Below are positions 39,701 through 48,610 of a DNA stretch of 64,000 nucleotides, one piece after another. A program made the translations under genes and the position numbers. The stretch spans positions 3,746,012-3,810,011 of the forward strand of contig CM059623.1 of NCBI GenBank assembly GCA_030435675.1, read 5' to 3'. The notes under the pieces are model-generated. The model saw only the letters and a program-made list of their open reading frames with translations, did not search any database and was not told the DNA's origin. Positions within the stretch are counted from its first letter, which is position 1; each line of letters begins with the position of its first letter. Source of the DNA: Steinernema hermaphroditum (Eukaryota; Nematoda; Chromadorea; Rhabditida; Steinernematidae).

Positions 39701-40439
39701 TTGAGCCGAGAATACCAAGTTCCCGATTTTTGTACAAAAAAAAATGATTGCATTACCTGTTACCACACCGTGCAAAACTTGTTCTGCAACTGTGAGATAG
39801 GAACTTATACAACAAATAAAAAAGATCATCGCCAATTTGACAGATGTGTGGATGCTGAGACATTGCAGTATTGTCCAGATTTTACGAGTTGAATAAAGCT
39901 TGGCCCTCCTATATAAAGCAGGACTGGCGGGTCACTTTCAGACAATTGACAAAAAAAGTCAGGGGCCGGCGTCGAACCCACCCGGACCGGTTTACAAATC
40001 AGACACGTTTGCAATGAGCTACACGGGCATTTTCGACATGCCGGTTCACTGCCACTATGTCTGTGGGGATAGACCTAGCGTGTCTATCGGTATTAAACAC
40101 ACGCTGCAGGTAATGTTTCCATCCGAAAGACCGTTAGGCTCGTTAGGGAAAGGCCTAGGGATAAAACGGGTAATCGACTGATTTCTCAGATTTGCTCTTG
40201 GGATTTTGTGTTTGAACAACTAACGGACACTTATTCCGACTAGAAAATTTCGAGCTAAAGAACAGGGTCACATCAGAATCCGAACCGTTTAAACAAGCTA
40301 AATGACATAAGTACGCTTCAACTTACCCCGTAGTGATGAGCAAACTCAAGGAGACGAGAAAGACGCCGAAGACGGACATGCGGAAAAAGACCCGCGAGCG
40401 CTGAAGGAAGACGATTCGCTTCGGGACCATCGAGATCAT
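21746..40439 (-). CDS. gab-1: GABA-A receptor beta-like subunit, 18.7 kb gene
   Basis: Nine exons on the minus strand: 40327-40439, 36477-36619, 25822-25889, 25666-25772, 25417-25619, 23860-24147, 22398-22887, 21828-22004, 21746-21782. Phases close exactly to 541 residues. Exon 1 encodes a signal peptide ([15 protein letters not shown]); exon 2 carries [15 protein letters not shown]. The Cys-loop is canonical with 13 residues between cysteines (YPLDFQN inside). The ligand-face strand follows ([11 protein letters not shown]), then TM1 ([16 protein letters not shown]), the anion-type TM2 entry [18 protein letters not shown]3 ([16 protein letters not shown]), a cytoplasmic loop and TM4 split over the last two exons ([12 protein letters not shown] / LFYWGYY). 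The TM1-TM3 block closely matches beta-class GABA receptor subunits (insect Lcch3, C. elegans GAB-1). Introns of 3.7 and 10.6 kb contrast with 45-49 bp introns elsewhere in the gene. A 4-codon uORF ends on the ATGA of the start codon. Confidence 0.92.
22136..22260 (-). mobile_element. tRNA-Thr-like SINE, family A, copy 1
   Basis: Read on the minus strand this is tRNA-like: A-box region GTGGCTCATTGCGAACG, an anticodon-loop-like TTTGTAA (UGU, Thr), and B-box GGGTTCGATGCC. Four further copies lie at about 39950-40060, 43845-43945, 53455-53560 and 59915-60005. Here it lies in an intron of the GABA receptor gene. Confidence 0.7.
24475..25030 (+). repeat. inner inverted repeat, left arm (~555 bp)
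   Basis: This segment matches about 28178-28735 in inverted orientation almost base for base by eye, including AGGTTCGCCGACGGTTCCGT, the TTTTTGGCCGC junction and the TATAATAAAAGCGCG block. It lies in the intron between exons 5 and 6 of the GABA receptor gene; its partner lies in the intron between exons 2 and 3. It contains one copy of the hairpin family X (about 24752-24985). No transposase frame is visible. Confidence 0.9.
25055..25260 (+). repeat. hairpin repeat family X, extra copy
   Basis: This is a diverged tandem copy of the unit inside the adjacent inverted-repeat arm. It starts GACGGTCAAGTTGTCGATCG and continues to GATGATAACCCGCCATCTCT, GGACCGTTCC and CGCGCTTTTATTATATCC. Its two ends are complementary. 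Other copies are in both inner arms and at 58098-58320 and 58362-58575. Confidence 0.75.
26025..26172. mobile_element. divergent tRNA-like pair B1
   Basis: A minus-strand tRNA-like unit (B-box GAGTTCGATTCC, rc of 26030-26041) and a plus-strand unit (A-box region AGTAGAGTGGCTAGCATTG, B-box GGGTTCGAATCCC at about 26150-26162) face each other with their 5' ends about 25 bp apart. The two halves are different tRNA-like sequences, not copies of each other. It lies in the 10.6 kb intron of the GABA receptor gene. Confidence 0.75.
27249..27316 (-). mobile_element. single tRNA-like element
   Basis: A minus-strand tRNA-like unit with a well-kept B-box (rc of GGGAATCGAACCC) and an A-box-like region near 27295-27310 (GGTCTATCTGGTTAGAGC on the minus strand). 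The acceptor stem is not complementary, so I call it a tRNA-derived repeat or pseudogene, not a working tRNA. Confidence 0.55.
28178..28735 (-). repeat. inner inverted repeat, right arm (~555 bp)
   Basis: Inverted partner of 24475-25030. Upstream, part of the same unit is repeated in direct orientation at about 27905-28010 (GGTCCATGTTCCTTGGAAG block), so the right side looks like a partial tandem duplication. In plus orientation the family X unit reads TATAATAAAAGCGCG, then the hairpin, then CTTGACCGCTCTTTTT. Confidence 0.9.
28917..29092. repeat. foldback (hairpin) element, ~175 bp
   Basis: An imperfect palindrome bounded by GAGACCTC and its complement. The arms share GTTGTAAAACATG and CCATCCTCATGGA in inverted order around a short centre near 29005. 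No coding capacity; this resembles a small foldback or MITE-type element. It lies in the large GABA receptor intron. Confidence 0.7.
29175..29332. mobile_element. divergent tRNA-like pair B2
   Basis: Minus unit: B-box rc of GGGGATTCGAACCCGG. Plus unit: GCAGTGGTTAGCAGG A-box region and CGGGTTCGAGTC B-box. The minus half here resembles the plus half of B1 (both have CCAAACGATCAAYCCGGGTT), and the plus half here resembles the minus half of B1. So this is the same composite in opposite orientation. Confidence 0.75.
29895..30410 (-). repeat. outer inverted repeat, right arm
   Basis: Inverted partner of 20710-21165, about 8.7 kb away. It is less perfect near 30270-30320, where the right arm carries an insert. 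It lies in the GABA receptor intron just upstream of the nested seven-transmembrane gene. Confidence 0.85.
30921..33095 (+). CDS. seven-transmembrane (serpentine-type) protein nested in intron
   Basis: Five exons: 30921-31091, 32036-32110, 32162-32490, 32538-32709, 32880-33095; 320 residues. The start lies after a CTACAGCTTTCAG acceptor at about 30892. I count seven hydrophobic spans: [17 protein letters not shown] (about 25-48), [16 protein letters not shown] (58-75), [76 protein letters not shown] and [16 protein letters not shown]. The size and layout match nematode chemoreceptor-type GPCRs, but I cannot place the family; no DRY motif is evident. The whole gene lies on the opposite strand inside intron 2 of the GABA receptor gene. 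Intron 1 is 944 bp and holds repeat debris, the others 47-170 bp. AATAAA lies at about 33507. Exon 2 (75 bp) is the least certain. Confidence 0.75.
33096..36476. other. gene-free part of the large GABA receptor intron
   Basis: This holds the 3' UTR of the nested gene to about 33530, then no supportable coding sequence. tRNA-like fragments lie near 34940 (-), 35295-35372 (-), 35640-35700 (+) and 35780-35825 (-). The last two have their B-box ends facing each other and share the GCCGGTACCAACCAGAAAGT block in inverted form. The segment 36110-36470 is strikingly GC-rich (GGCGCC and CGCCGCG runs) next to exon 2. Confidence 0.5.
35295..35372 (-). mobile_element. single tRNA-like element
   Basis: Minus-strand tRNA-like: B-box rc of GGAAATCGAACCTCG and an A-box-like GTGAAGTGGTAGTGTGC (rc near 35340-35356). 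The acceptor stem does not pair, so it is likely a tRNA-derived repeat. Confidence 0.5.
36981..37070. mobile_element. collapsed tRNA-like hairpin C1
   Basis: The left end is an inverted T-arm (GGAATCGAACTCGTGAC), the right end a direct T-arm (GAGGTCACGGGTTCAATACC), with about 45 bp between. The A-box halves seen in the divergent pairs are missing. Three similar copies lie at about 38241-38335, 38703-38797 and 55192-55266. Confidence 0.65.
37201..37349 (+). pseudogene. exon-like fragment with a transmembrane span
   Basis: After a TACATTTAG acceptor there is an open frame that begins [18 protein letters not shown] and runs through a second hydrophobic stretch ([10 protein letters not shown]) to a TGA at about 37347-37349. 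The composition is typical of a receptor or channel membrane exon. I find no partner exons nearby, so it may be an exon of an unrecognised gene or a relic. It lies in intron 1 of the GABA receptor gene on the opposite strand. Confidence 0.25.
38241..38335. mobile_element. collapsed tRNA-like hairpin C2
   Basis: Ends GTGAACCCGTGACCTCAGGC and TTACGGGTTCGATTCCCAG are inverted T-arm-like sequences. The centre GGAAATTCCTG is shared with the other members. Confidence 0.6.
38534..38637 (+). repeat. dispersed repeat G, copy 1
   Basis: Shares TTTTCCCAGATTATNGTGCG, CATGGGTGGTCCTAAGC and GATGAGGGAACTTTTTG, in the same order and spacing, with 54172-54271. It lies directly upstream of hairpin C3. Confidence 0.8.
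38703..38797. mobile_element. collapsed tRNA-like hairpin C3
   Basis: Inverted T-arm GTCGAACCCGCGACCTCCGG on the left and GTGGCAGGTTCGACTCC on the right, with GAAATTTCTGA between. Confidence 0.6.
39950..40060 (-). mobile_element. tRNA-Thr-like SINE, family A, copy 2
   Basis: Minus-strand unit with B-box rc of GTCGAACCCACCC and the TTTGTAA anticodon-loop-like sequence. Similarity to copy 1 continues beyond the tRNA-like part, through CTGCCACTATG and CCGTTAGGCTC to about 40145. Confidence 0.7.
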
Positions 40440-42489
40440 GCGACGATCATAGCCACCAACTTCTGAAAATCTTTTCTTTCTGGGAAAATCTCTTCACAAG
40501 TAGAAATCAACGCGAATAGGAGGCTGAGCAATCGCGGTGGGACTCGTCTCCGGGGGTAGGGGGGGGAGGAGAGTGCAAGGGCAGACGGCAAATCCTCTGA
40601 TTGGATTTTCGATTTTTTTGTCTTTTGACGGCGAAACGGAGAGGGCCTGTTGAGGAGTGCATCTTGGGGCTAACGATTAATCATCGATTGGCCCAAAAAA
40701 CTTTGGAGGATTTAGGATGCTCGCGTAAGTTCAGAAAAAGGTCATCATAATAAGCACTACAGAAACGCAGTGGCAAAACATCAGAGTGGAGAATGTACCG
40801 AAAGGAACCGAATCCAAGAAGAAGAAGCTGGAAAGAAGCACTCAGGAGTGCTTGTGGAAAAGGACGGAAACGTGATGAGAAGACAGAGCCGTGTGCAGAG
40901 AAAGAGCGACGAGCGGACATGACCCATGGGAGTTGTGTTCAGAGAAAAAATGGTCATTTGATTGTATGGGTTTGTAGAGAAAGGGTAAAAAACAGACAAG
41001 AGAGCTTCTTCTTCGTAATCTCTGATCAGTGAGATAATATTCCAGATAAAAACAGCGTGATGAGCGGTGAGAATCGAGGAGTGGTTCGAACAGAGTTCTG
41101 AACATTGGATCTGCAGTAATGAATGAAAATTAAGAGGGTAGTGGAACGGTAATATAACGAACGGTGTAAAGAATTCGCGTGGCGCACGACTAGACCTTTT
41201 TATTTCGGCATAGATCCACCCCGTGAACTGGATCGCCCCCCATTGCTTTCAGGCGCCCCCTTTAGAATTTGGACTGCCTTTCGAAACCCTAGCAAAATCA
41301 AATCCGGACGGTTGAAACAGCTTCTATTTTTTGTTCCTTTTTGGCTTTTTTTGTTTCATGAAGTCTCCAAAATGCCGTCCAAAATTTGTGGACTTTCAAT
41401 AGAGACAACACACCTCGGTCTCCGGAGTGAATTAAGAGGACGTCACAAAGGAAAAATCCGTTTGGTCATGTCAATAAGTACCCTGAAATAAGAGCGTACC
41501 GAATACGATGACCCGATACTGCTTTGAATTTGTGAATATTGGTTAGACGCATGATCATACAGCTCTGCTCTTGGCGCAAGTTTGAAAAAGACAATCGGTG
41601 ATGGCAATCGGCTCAGCCGTATATCAGTGTCAGCCGTTCAACTGGTGGATCAGCCGATCCGTCCAACCGACAACCTGCTCACGGATCAGTTCAGGGCCCA
41701 ACCGATGCAGGCCATCTGTGGTCACAATAATGGAAAACAATACCAACAAAAATTGTGGTGAAAAAATCTTTATCCGCTTCTTTATCAAATCTTTATCAAC
41801 GAGTAATCCCAGGAAGCCAATGGCTTTTCAACAGCAGTGACCTTTAAAACTTGTCCTCCAATATTCCATCTGATCCCCTTTAAAAACATCGGTAACCAAC
41901 TGGTAATATTACGATTAAGATGGACCTAAAAAAGAGCCAAAGAATCGAAGAAGCAACTCAACGAAATCCAGGAAAGTTCCGTAGACGATAAAGAACAAGC
42001 GAAGCGCCAAAAAATCAATCTTTTTGCAAATCGTTTTAGCGGTAATCGAATCGAGCATGTTATTCCAGTCGCTGGCACTCAAAAAAGGCAAAAAGCACCA
42101 AATCTTTTGAATCGCTCAGACGGGGACGTGTGAATAATATTTACTTCCTCCTGCCAATAAGATGAATGGAACAGCATCGCTCAGGGATTGAAAGGCGTCC
42201 GGAAAAAACCATCCAGTTGTCTGCATAAAATACATCGTTTGCGTAATGCCGAGAGAAATATACCGGGTGGGCCAAAAAAGACACTTTAAGCGGAAGTGTC
42301 TAGCTTACAAGGGAACCGCCCAAACTCTGATATGCCGATCGGGTCGAAAATTAGCTAGAGCATAAGGCCAAGTACAACTCAGGTATAGTCCCATCGACCC
42401 TGGCTCACACCGCGCTATTCAAAAAGGGGTCGTATGTTAAAACAGAGTCATATGTTGATCAGCACTCCATTGCACTACATATAAGGTAT

Positions 42490-42556
42490 CTCTATGGCAC
42501 ATTGGAATCATTCTTTACCAGTAATCACTTCGATGCGAGTTCGAACTTCATCCACC
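42490..42556 (+). mobile_element. tRNA-like element, family F, copy 1
   Basis: Plus-strand tRNA-like unit: ATGGCACATTGGAATCATTC in the A-box region and GCGAGTTCGAACTTC as B-box. A clear relative is at 45310-45376. Confidence 0.5.
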
Positions 42557-43844
42557 GAAGTCTTTTTCTCTCATCCTTGCAACATAGTCCCATCGCTTTG
42601 CCAAACTTTTTTTATCGACTAACACGCATAAATATCGATAATAACATGAGTAATGCTACGCGCTTGGTGGTGGTCTCGCCACGACATGCCTGATAGACAT
42701 CGAAAGCCGAAGGTCGCTCTTCAAGTTGGCATAGTATTGGACCGGATCCTGAAGAATCAAGAAGATTCCGTTGGCATTGCGTGCCATAAATCGTCTCAGA
42801 TGGGCCAGTCCATCCAGAGGTCACACATTTTTTTGAGAGGAATCTCATGTTTTATGTGTGTAATCAGTCTTCTCATCGCAGGACATGGATCAACTTTAGG
42901 AGATAGAATGACCGAAAGATCTCTAGCAATGTTCATGTATATCACCTGATCCCAATTCTGCAACGGCGGCCAAGAAGAGCTCTAGCTACCGGGACGTAAA
43001 CAATGAATTTCTGACATAAAAAGCATAACAAGAAGTAGATTTTTTCGAAATAATGGCATTTGTATAATTCTCGCAATGGTAGGACCGAGAGTCGCCCAGA
43101 GCCTACAAGATGTAAGTAAAGAGGACACAAAACCGACCATCTCAAACTGCTCGCGGCCAGCCATGCGGCCAAGAGGCGGCGGAGATCGAATCGTCGAGAG
43201 AACAATCGGAAGGCGAAGTGGCGCGAGGCGGGTCCGCGGCGCCATCCAAAACTGATATCGCCCCTCGGGCGCCAGCTCGTCCGAGAGAGGCGCTGCAAAT
43301 TATGAATTCCGAGGCGTTCTCGGCCGTTTTTGTGTGTTGTGTTGTTGTCCGAAGCCACTCGAACAAACAGACTTTGCGTTGTTGTCGCCACGAAGAGGAC
43401 ACAGGGGAGTTGATAGCCGAATTAGACTGGCGCGAAACAATAAACGCATGGAAAGCGTCGCGGACGGAAGGCAGCGAGTGGAAATTGAGACTAAGTGGTC
43501 GGGTGGAGTTCTCCAGGGTTTTGAAGAGTTCCTCTTCTTATGGATTTTTCTGATAAGGCGACTTTTCTCTTTTCTCTCTTCTTTTTTTTGGTACTCCATT
43601 TGGTTATTCTAAGTATTGCCTCCTTTGACGGGTGATGATTCTATAGTAATTAATGCACTGGCGGAGTGCGGAAAGCTTTGTAAGTAAAGAAATACTCTAT
43701 CAAAAAATCTATGATTATAATAGGGATGGTGTTTAGGGATACTAAACATCAAATCCCATATTTGGTACTTGTCAGACTTAAGATCAATTACTCGTGAATG
43801 GCTTTCACCATACGGGGAAACACTCACACAAAATACAGACCCAG

Positions 43845-43945
43845 AGGAAAACCGAACCCGAGACGAACCGCTTGCAAACGGAGCACGTTCGCAATGAGCC
43901 AAACAGACAGTTGAGAAACGACATCTCTACTGCGGCTATGTCTCT
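43845..43945 (-). mobile_element. tRNA-Thr-like SINE, family A, copy 3
   Basis: Diverged copy: the minus strand keeps TTGGCTCATTGCGAACGTGC in the A-box region, but the B-box region is degraded (CCGAACCCGAGACG on the plus strand). Confidence 0.55.
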
Positions 43946-44172
43946 GAAGACGCTAGGATTTGCGTTTCCTTTTAGTTTTTGACCTTTCAGCAACTTTTCG
44001 AATTTGCGCTAGCGATCTTATCTCATTACTTGTTGCTGGGAACGGTCCAAAGCCGATTGAAATCCCTGAGGGGATGATTGAGATCAGGAGAACGGTTGAA
44101 ACGGCTTTATGCGGATGCTTTAACATTCGGATAGAAACACTTAGACAGACAAATCAGCTGAGCTCCATCGCG

Positions 44173-45012
44173 TCATTCTTTTGCCATAAAGAAAAAGTTT
44201 TTGGAGTAAAGATTAACAGATCGCCTTTTAGATTCGTGTTCAAAACCATGCGATGTTTCTTGATACTCAGGCCCACAAAGCTCTGCCAATTTCGTATTGA
44301 TAATGGCGCCATCCCCTGCGTACGGGGCATACAAATAGATCGGTGTATAGGGGTTTGAATTCCACTTTTCGACGAAGGTCGTAAGTTGATCTTGACTTAC
44401 TTCGTTGTCGACGTTAGTGATAGAAACATGTGAACATTTGGACTCGAAGCAGTGATCCAATATCAAGGACATAGTTCTTGAAGTAATGTCCGCGTTGCAT
44501 ATATCAATACGGTTCGGTAGTTGGTGTTCCAAGATGCGAACGAACAGATTTTCGATTTGGGTGCTGTATCCTCGCACTATGTGGATCTTAATTTGCTTAA
44601 AATTGCCACTGATGGAGTCAAGTATCTCATCAGGGTACAGGAGATCTTCGCGCCTCCAATCATTGCCGTCATATATGCCCACCGTCCTCCACAAATTGTC
44701 CAGCTGAAGGTTTTGCCTGAGTCGGGTGGTCACGGGATTGCAAAGTGCCCATATGAGGTCGTCTTTGTTAGGAGGTTCGAGACTCGACATAACATAGCTT
44801 CTCGCAGTAATTCTGATCTCTTTGCAGTCCATTTCCCGTCTATCGGTGTTCTTGAGTAATATTTTTCCATCGTACACATCGAGCACGGCTTTAAACGTTT
44901 TTCTCTCCGGCAACACAGCTTCTCCCCAGTACCCTGAGAGTTTGCGGCACGCGTTTAAATTTGCGAACAGTGCGATAACGGACTCGATGAACACAAACGG
45001 GGTATGCTCCAT
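44173..45012 (-). CDS. F-box-like/F-box-associated domain protein, single exon
   Basis: One uninterrupted exon of 279 residues. The start has good context (GCCACCATGG) and lies 19 nt after an ACATTCAG acceptor. The N-terminus MEHTPFVFIESVIALFANLN.. LSGYW resembles the degenerate F-box of expanded nematode families. The C-terminal part contains LTTFVEKWNSNPYTPIY, matching the L..LV..W pattern of the repeated unit in the 0.9-2.6 kb gene. A role as substrate adaptor for an SCF-type ubiquitin ligase is inferred from family only. There are no introns, unlike most genes here, so it could be a young duplicate or retrocopy. The frame is intact. Confidence 0.65.
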   Translation of the reverse strand: MEHTPFVFIESVIALFANLNACRKLSGYWGEAVLPERKTFKAVLDVYDGKILLKNTDRREMDCKEIRITARSYVMSSLEPPNKDDLIWALCNPVTTRLRQNLQLDNLWRTVGIYDGNDWRREDLLYPDEILDSISGNFKQIKIHIVRGYSTQIENLFVRILEHQLPNRIDICNADITSRTMSLILDHCFESKCSHVSITNVDNEVSQDQLTTFVEKWNSNPYTPIYLYAPYAGDGAIINTKLAELCGPEYQETSHGFEHESKRRSVNLYSKNFFFMAKE

Positions 45013-45309
45013 GGTGGCGCGGGATAGACGACTGAATGTTCGAATCGAGGAATAGCGTGGAGGTTCGAAATATGTGAGGTTAACACCCCGTCGAAATGGA
45101 TGCCATGTGTGAAAGGAGATAGTCTTTCCTTTCTGAAGCAGAATTTGATCTCAAAGGACGCATCTCCATCTTACACAGGCCTAGCCAGGTGCGGAACTGA
45201 AAAGGGAGCCGTCTAAATTCAAATCACATGCTCAATGAAGCGCTCAATCGCGCCACCCTAACAGGAAAGGTGGTATGCGATATGGTAGATAGGCGCTGGT
45301 TTACAGAGC

Positions 45310-45376
45310 ATTTATGATCTCTATGGCGCAATGGAATCGTTGTTTGCCAGCAAAAGCTCGATGCGGGCTCGAAGCA
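45310..45376 (+). mobile_element. tRNA-like element, family F, copy 2
   Basis: Relative of 42490-42556: TCTCTATGGCGCAATGGAAT at the 5' side and GCGGGCTCGAAGC as a degenerate B-box. Confidence 0.5.
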
Positions 45377-46654
45377 CCAAAGTATCCCGCATCTTTGAAC
45401 ACAACTGAAAGACCACGGCCCAAATTTGAAAAAGTCCTGCACACCATTTTCACTTCTAAAACGGGGAGGGGAGATTTCCGAAGCGAACAGTTAACTCTTC
45501 CCCGCGCTAGAGAGAATGTTCGCACGTTGTTTTTGGTCTCTAGTTCTTGTCATTTCTTGGAAACCACTGGACATACCGAGAAACCAAATTCACCGCGCTC
45601 AGTGATCAAATCCAGAAGTTATCTTCGAGAATTTTCGGGGTATCTAGGGAAAGCACTCGTTTACCAGAAGGAAAAGGGAAGCTTTATTTTGGATCACCGT
45701 CAGGGCTGCGCAAGTCTCGAGGGAGTTTTTTCGGTTTCGAGATTTTCATTTTGTTCTCGAGTCTCGAGGTTGGAAAGTCTCGTGAGCAACCATGTAAAAA
45801 GAGGTAAAAAAACATGCAAGAGCAACATAGTTATAGCTGTTAACATTAACATTCAGTGTGATGGTACTACTTGTTGTTTGAACAGACAACAAGAAGCCGC
45901 TTCGACCACAGTTTATCACGATTAACCAGACGAGATGACCTCTCACAAAACAAGAAGCTCAATGAGACCGAGAGCAGCCTCTTTTTTCCATCGAATCACA
46001 TCGCTCCGAACGTCTCTTATCTAAACGGCGGATCTTCAATATTTCGAATTGTTGAATAGACTATAAGAACGAAATAGGGAAAGAGTAAACAAAAGGTTTG
46101 ACGTCAATAAGCTCGAGGCTTATCTACAAAGCGGCAAAGTACCAAAAGGCCTCTAAAGGTGGTTTTACAACTTTGTTATGAAGCTCCTTGTTTCTATGAG
46201 ATATCTCTTCCTGTTGACAGTAGCCTTCTTATGACTTAAAAAGTTAAGGGCAAAGGCAAAGACATAATTAAATTTGCACGACCTCAAATGGAAAATGGTC
46301 CCCAGTTTTCCCCATTTTCTCATGTCCTACTCACCCGAAAAGTACTTCCCATAGTCCAAAAACTTTGCATGAATGAGTTCGCCTCCGGTCGAACTAATTT
46401 CTCAAATTTCCTCCTGAGCGTCCATCGGCCATCTCCTACTTGGGAGCAATTAATTTAAGGCTTTTGTTAATATTTAAACGGAAACCGCTTTTAAATGCAA
46501 CTAACGTTTGCATTAAATGTTTGTCTAATTATACCCGAAACTGTTCTCAGAAACTTCAGATAACGAAATAAAAGTACAATTTTCTTGGGGAAACAATTTT
46601 TCTATGGAAGTAAAAGTTCGAAGATGACAATAAACTTAAATAAAAAATTTTTTG

Positions 46655-46805
46655 ATTTCGAACGGTATCGAACTCCGTTTAACAGTTTTGTAGACTACAG
46701 TGCTAACCCCGGAACCACGGGTTCCGGAGATTCTTGCTACCGTGGTTGAGTGGCGAACGCATGAGATTTATAAACCATTGGTCCTGGTTCGAGTCCGGCC
46801 ACAGG
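46655..46805. mobile_element. divergent tRNA-like pair B3
   Basis: Minus unit: A-box region GGGGTTAGCACTG and B-box rc of GGTATCGAACTCC. Plus unit: GTGGTTGAGTGGCGAACGC and B-box CTGGTTCGAGTCC. The 5' ends face each other across about 25 bp. Confidence 0.7.
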
Positions 46806-47306
46806 AAATCTTTTATATTTGCTAGTCTCGTTTCACACCAATTTTTTTCTGAAACGTTTCTTGAAGAAATAGCGAAATATCCCACAGAAATTTCATGATT
46901 TTGAACAACATGCAATGCAGTAAAACGTGCAAATGCACATCGTTGTGGGACTCAGAAAAGCGTCGCTTTTCTTTGTTTCTCACGAAGACAATCTTCTTTT
47001 TTTCATTTTACTCATTCGAGACGTTCTATGGCAAACCACACGATTGTCAGCTTCATCGAGGTGGGTCCCGCACGGATGATATTTCGCAAAATTACACCGC
47101 GAACACTGGATTGAAAATCAGTTATACGATATTTGAGTAATTCGTCAGATGGGACCAGCTACATTTTGACTATTTCCACATGTTGAGCTTATCAAATTTA
47201 AAATCGAGTTATTAATGGTGATGTCTGCGGCAATGCCATGATTTCGGCATCCTGAACTGACAGAGCATCGCTTTAAACCAGGATAGCAATGCCATGAGAT
47301 GTATAA

Positions 47307-48152
47307 ATGTCTATATCAAGAGCCGATCTATACAGCTCAGAATCAAAGCTTTCTGCCATGGACAGTCCCTCACCGTCTGTTGTTGACATTCGATTGTCAG
47401 CAACGAGGACCACCGTAGTCACCTTCCAGGCTGAAACCCCTATCAGAGGCATGATCCTGAGGCCAAGAATTCCAAGACAGACAAGCTCTTTCGTATCTAC
47501 GCCATCAAGACCTACTTCAGCTCGAGGAACTTCCAGACCTTCCCCTTCGCCTCAAGCATCTACCGTACCCAGAAGGAGACAGCCCAGAATCAAGCAGACA
47601 GCGCGGATGTCTACAGGAGGAACGGCCCCCAAGAAGACTCTGGCCTGTAAGGGAGGTTTTCCAGACTCACCGAAGAAGGCCCAACCACAAAAGCCCAAGA
47701 AGGAGGTCCGCGCCGTAGAACACGGTCGGGTTACTCGGCTATCCGAAGCCCGAAAGAGGGAGCAGCATCTCGAGAACTTCAAGAAGGCCACGACGGACAG
47801 CCTGACCTGTTCCATCTGCACGGACATCGTCTACCGTCCCACGATGATCTCTCCCTGTGCTCACAAGTTCTGCAGTTCTTGTCTCAGCCAAATGTTCGCC
47901 GTTCCTCTTGAAGAAGGCCAGGCTGCCCACAGCTGTCCCAATTGCCGTGGGGAAATCTGGGCCGTGTCCAAGGATGCGCAAACCGGCCAGTTGTTAGAAA
48001 ACTTTCTGTGCGCATTTCCGGACTTGAAGCCCGACCAGAAAATGTGTGCTCAGAGAGACAGGAAAGACAAGATCTTCAAGTTGAAGGGCATGAGTTTTCT
48101 GCCCCCGAAGAAGGTGGAAGGCGTCATGAAGTCTTTCGTTGTTGTCCGTTAA
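47307..48152 (+). CDS. intronless RING-finger protein (CHFR-like RING)
   Basis: A single exon of 281 residues; an alternative in-frame start is at 47358. The N-terminal half (about 50-135) is Ser/Thr/Pro/Arg-rich and probably disordered. The RING is C3HC4 with Cys168, Cys171, Cys184, His186, Cys189, Cys192, Cys210 and Cys213 all present. The following helix (SKDAQTGQLLENFLCAFPDL) resembles the segment after the RING in CHFR and RNF8-like E3 ligases. No FHA domain is seen. An E3 ubiquitin ligase role is inferred from the RING alone; substrate unknown. AATAAA follows at about 48175. The lack of introns in a region of intron-rich genes suggests a retrocopy or a recently shaped gene, yet the frame is intact. 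Confidence 0.8.
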   Translation: MSISRADLYSSESKLSAMDSPSPSVVDIRLSATRTTVVTFQAETPIRGMILRPRIPRQTSSFVSTPSRPTSARGTSRPSPSPQASTVPRRRQPRIKQTARMSTGGTAPKKTLACKGGFPDSPKKAQPQKPKKEVRAVEHGRVTRLSEARKREQHLENFKKATTDSLTCSICTDIVYRPTMISPCAHKFCSSCLSQMFAVPLEEGQAAHSCPNCRGEIWAVSKDAQTGQLLENFLCAFPDLKPDQKMCAQRDRKDKIFKLKGMSFLPPKKVEGVMKSFVVVR

Positions 48153-48469
48153 TTTTTGGGGTGTAGTCGGAAGAAATAAAGTCTGATATTCTTGAAGTCA
48201 AGTGGTGCATTAGAGTCGTTAAGGTCGCTCGATTGTGTCGATGTATTGGAACATAACAAGGAATACCGTAAAAGGGAATAAGGAGGAATATTCCTGACTC
48301 ATGTATCATTTATGAATCAGAAACACATCCTGTTTTGGTGTAGAAACAACCGGGATTGTAGGACCAATGTTAAAAAAGGAAAGAGAATGGCCCATAAAAT
48401 GCAAATCAAACAGAAATTTGTCTTTCCTTGTATCTGTGTATTCAGGGCTGGAATCGATCTAGAAACGAT

Positions 48470-48610
48470 AGTGAAGGCAAACAGAAGCCTGCACAGCAAA
48501 AAAAAAGAAATGAAAATAATTGTTGACAGCGAAGGGAGTCGAACCCTGGCTTTCAAACTGGTAGGCAAGAGACTTACGGGTCGAGCACATACACACGACT
48601 TTGTAGTAAT
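48470..48610 (-). mobile_element. tRNA-like repeat, family D, copy 1
   Basis: Shares AACAGAAGCCTGCACAGC, an A-rich run, and a minus-strand tRNA-like unit (GGGAGTCGAACCCT... GGTAGGCAAGAGACTTA) with 49790-49930 in the same orientation. Confidence 0.7.

Larger units (their letters stand above)
40441..44172. other. gene-poor stretch upstream of the GABA receptor gene
   Basis: It should hold the promoter and outron of the minus-strand receptor gene; the acceptor is the rc of CTGAAAAT near 40464. I find no supportable protein gene. A plus-strand tRNA-like element lies at 42490-42556, a family A element at 43845-43945, and a GC-rich patch at 43140-43330. An ACCGGGTGGGCC-type sequence near 42262 may be a transposon end. 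Confidence 0.45.
45013..47306. other. gene-free stretch between F-box-like and RING genes
   Basis: No protein gene is supportable. It contains a family F tRNA-like element (45310-45376) and divergent pair B3 (46655-46805). An AT-rich patch at 46440-46530 carries several ATTA/TAAT homeodomain-like cores and ATGCAA sequences. Confidence 0.45.

Noticed and set aside
40681..41105. Open frames on both strands near 40.7-41.1 kb
   Set aside because: Low-complexity Ser/Phe/Lys composition and mirror frames on both strands; no exon signals fit.
42255..42300. ACCGGGTGGGCCAAAAAAG sequence resembling ends of some invertebrate DNA transposons
   Set aside because: No matching second terminus or target duplication was found.
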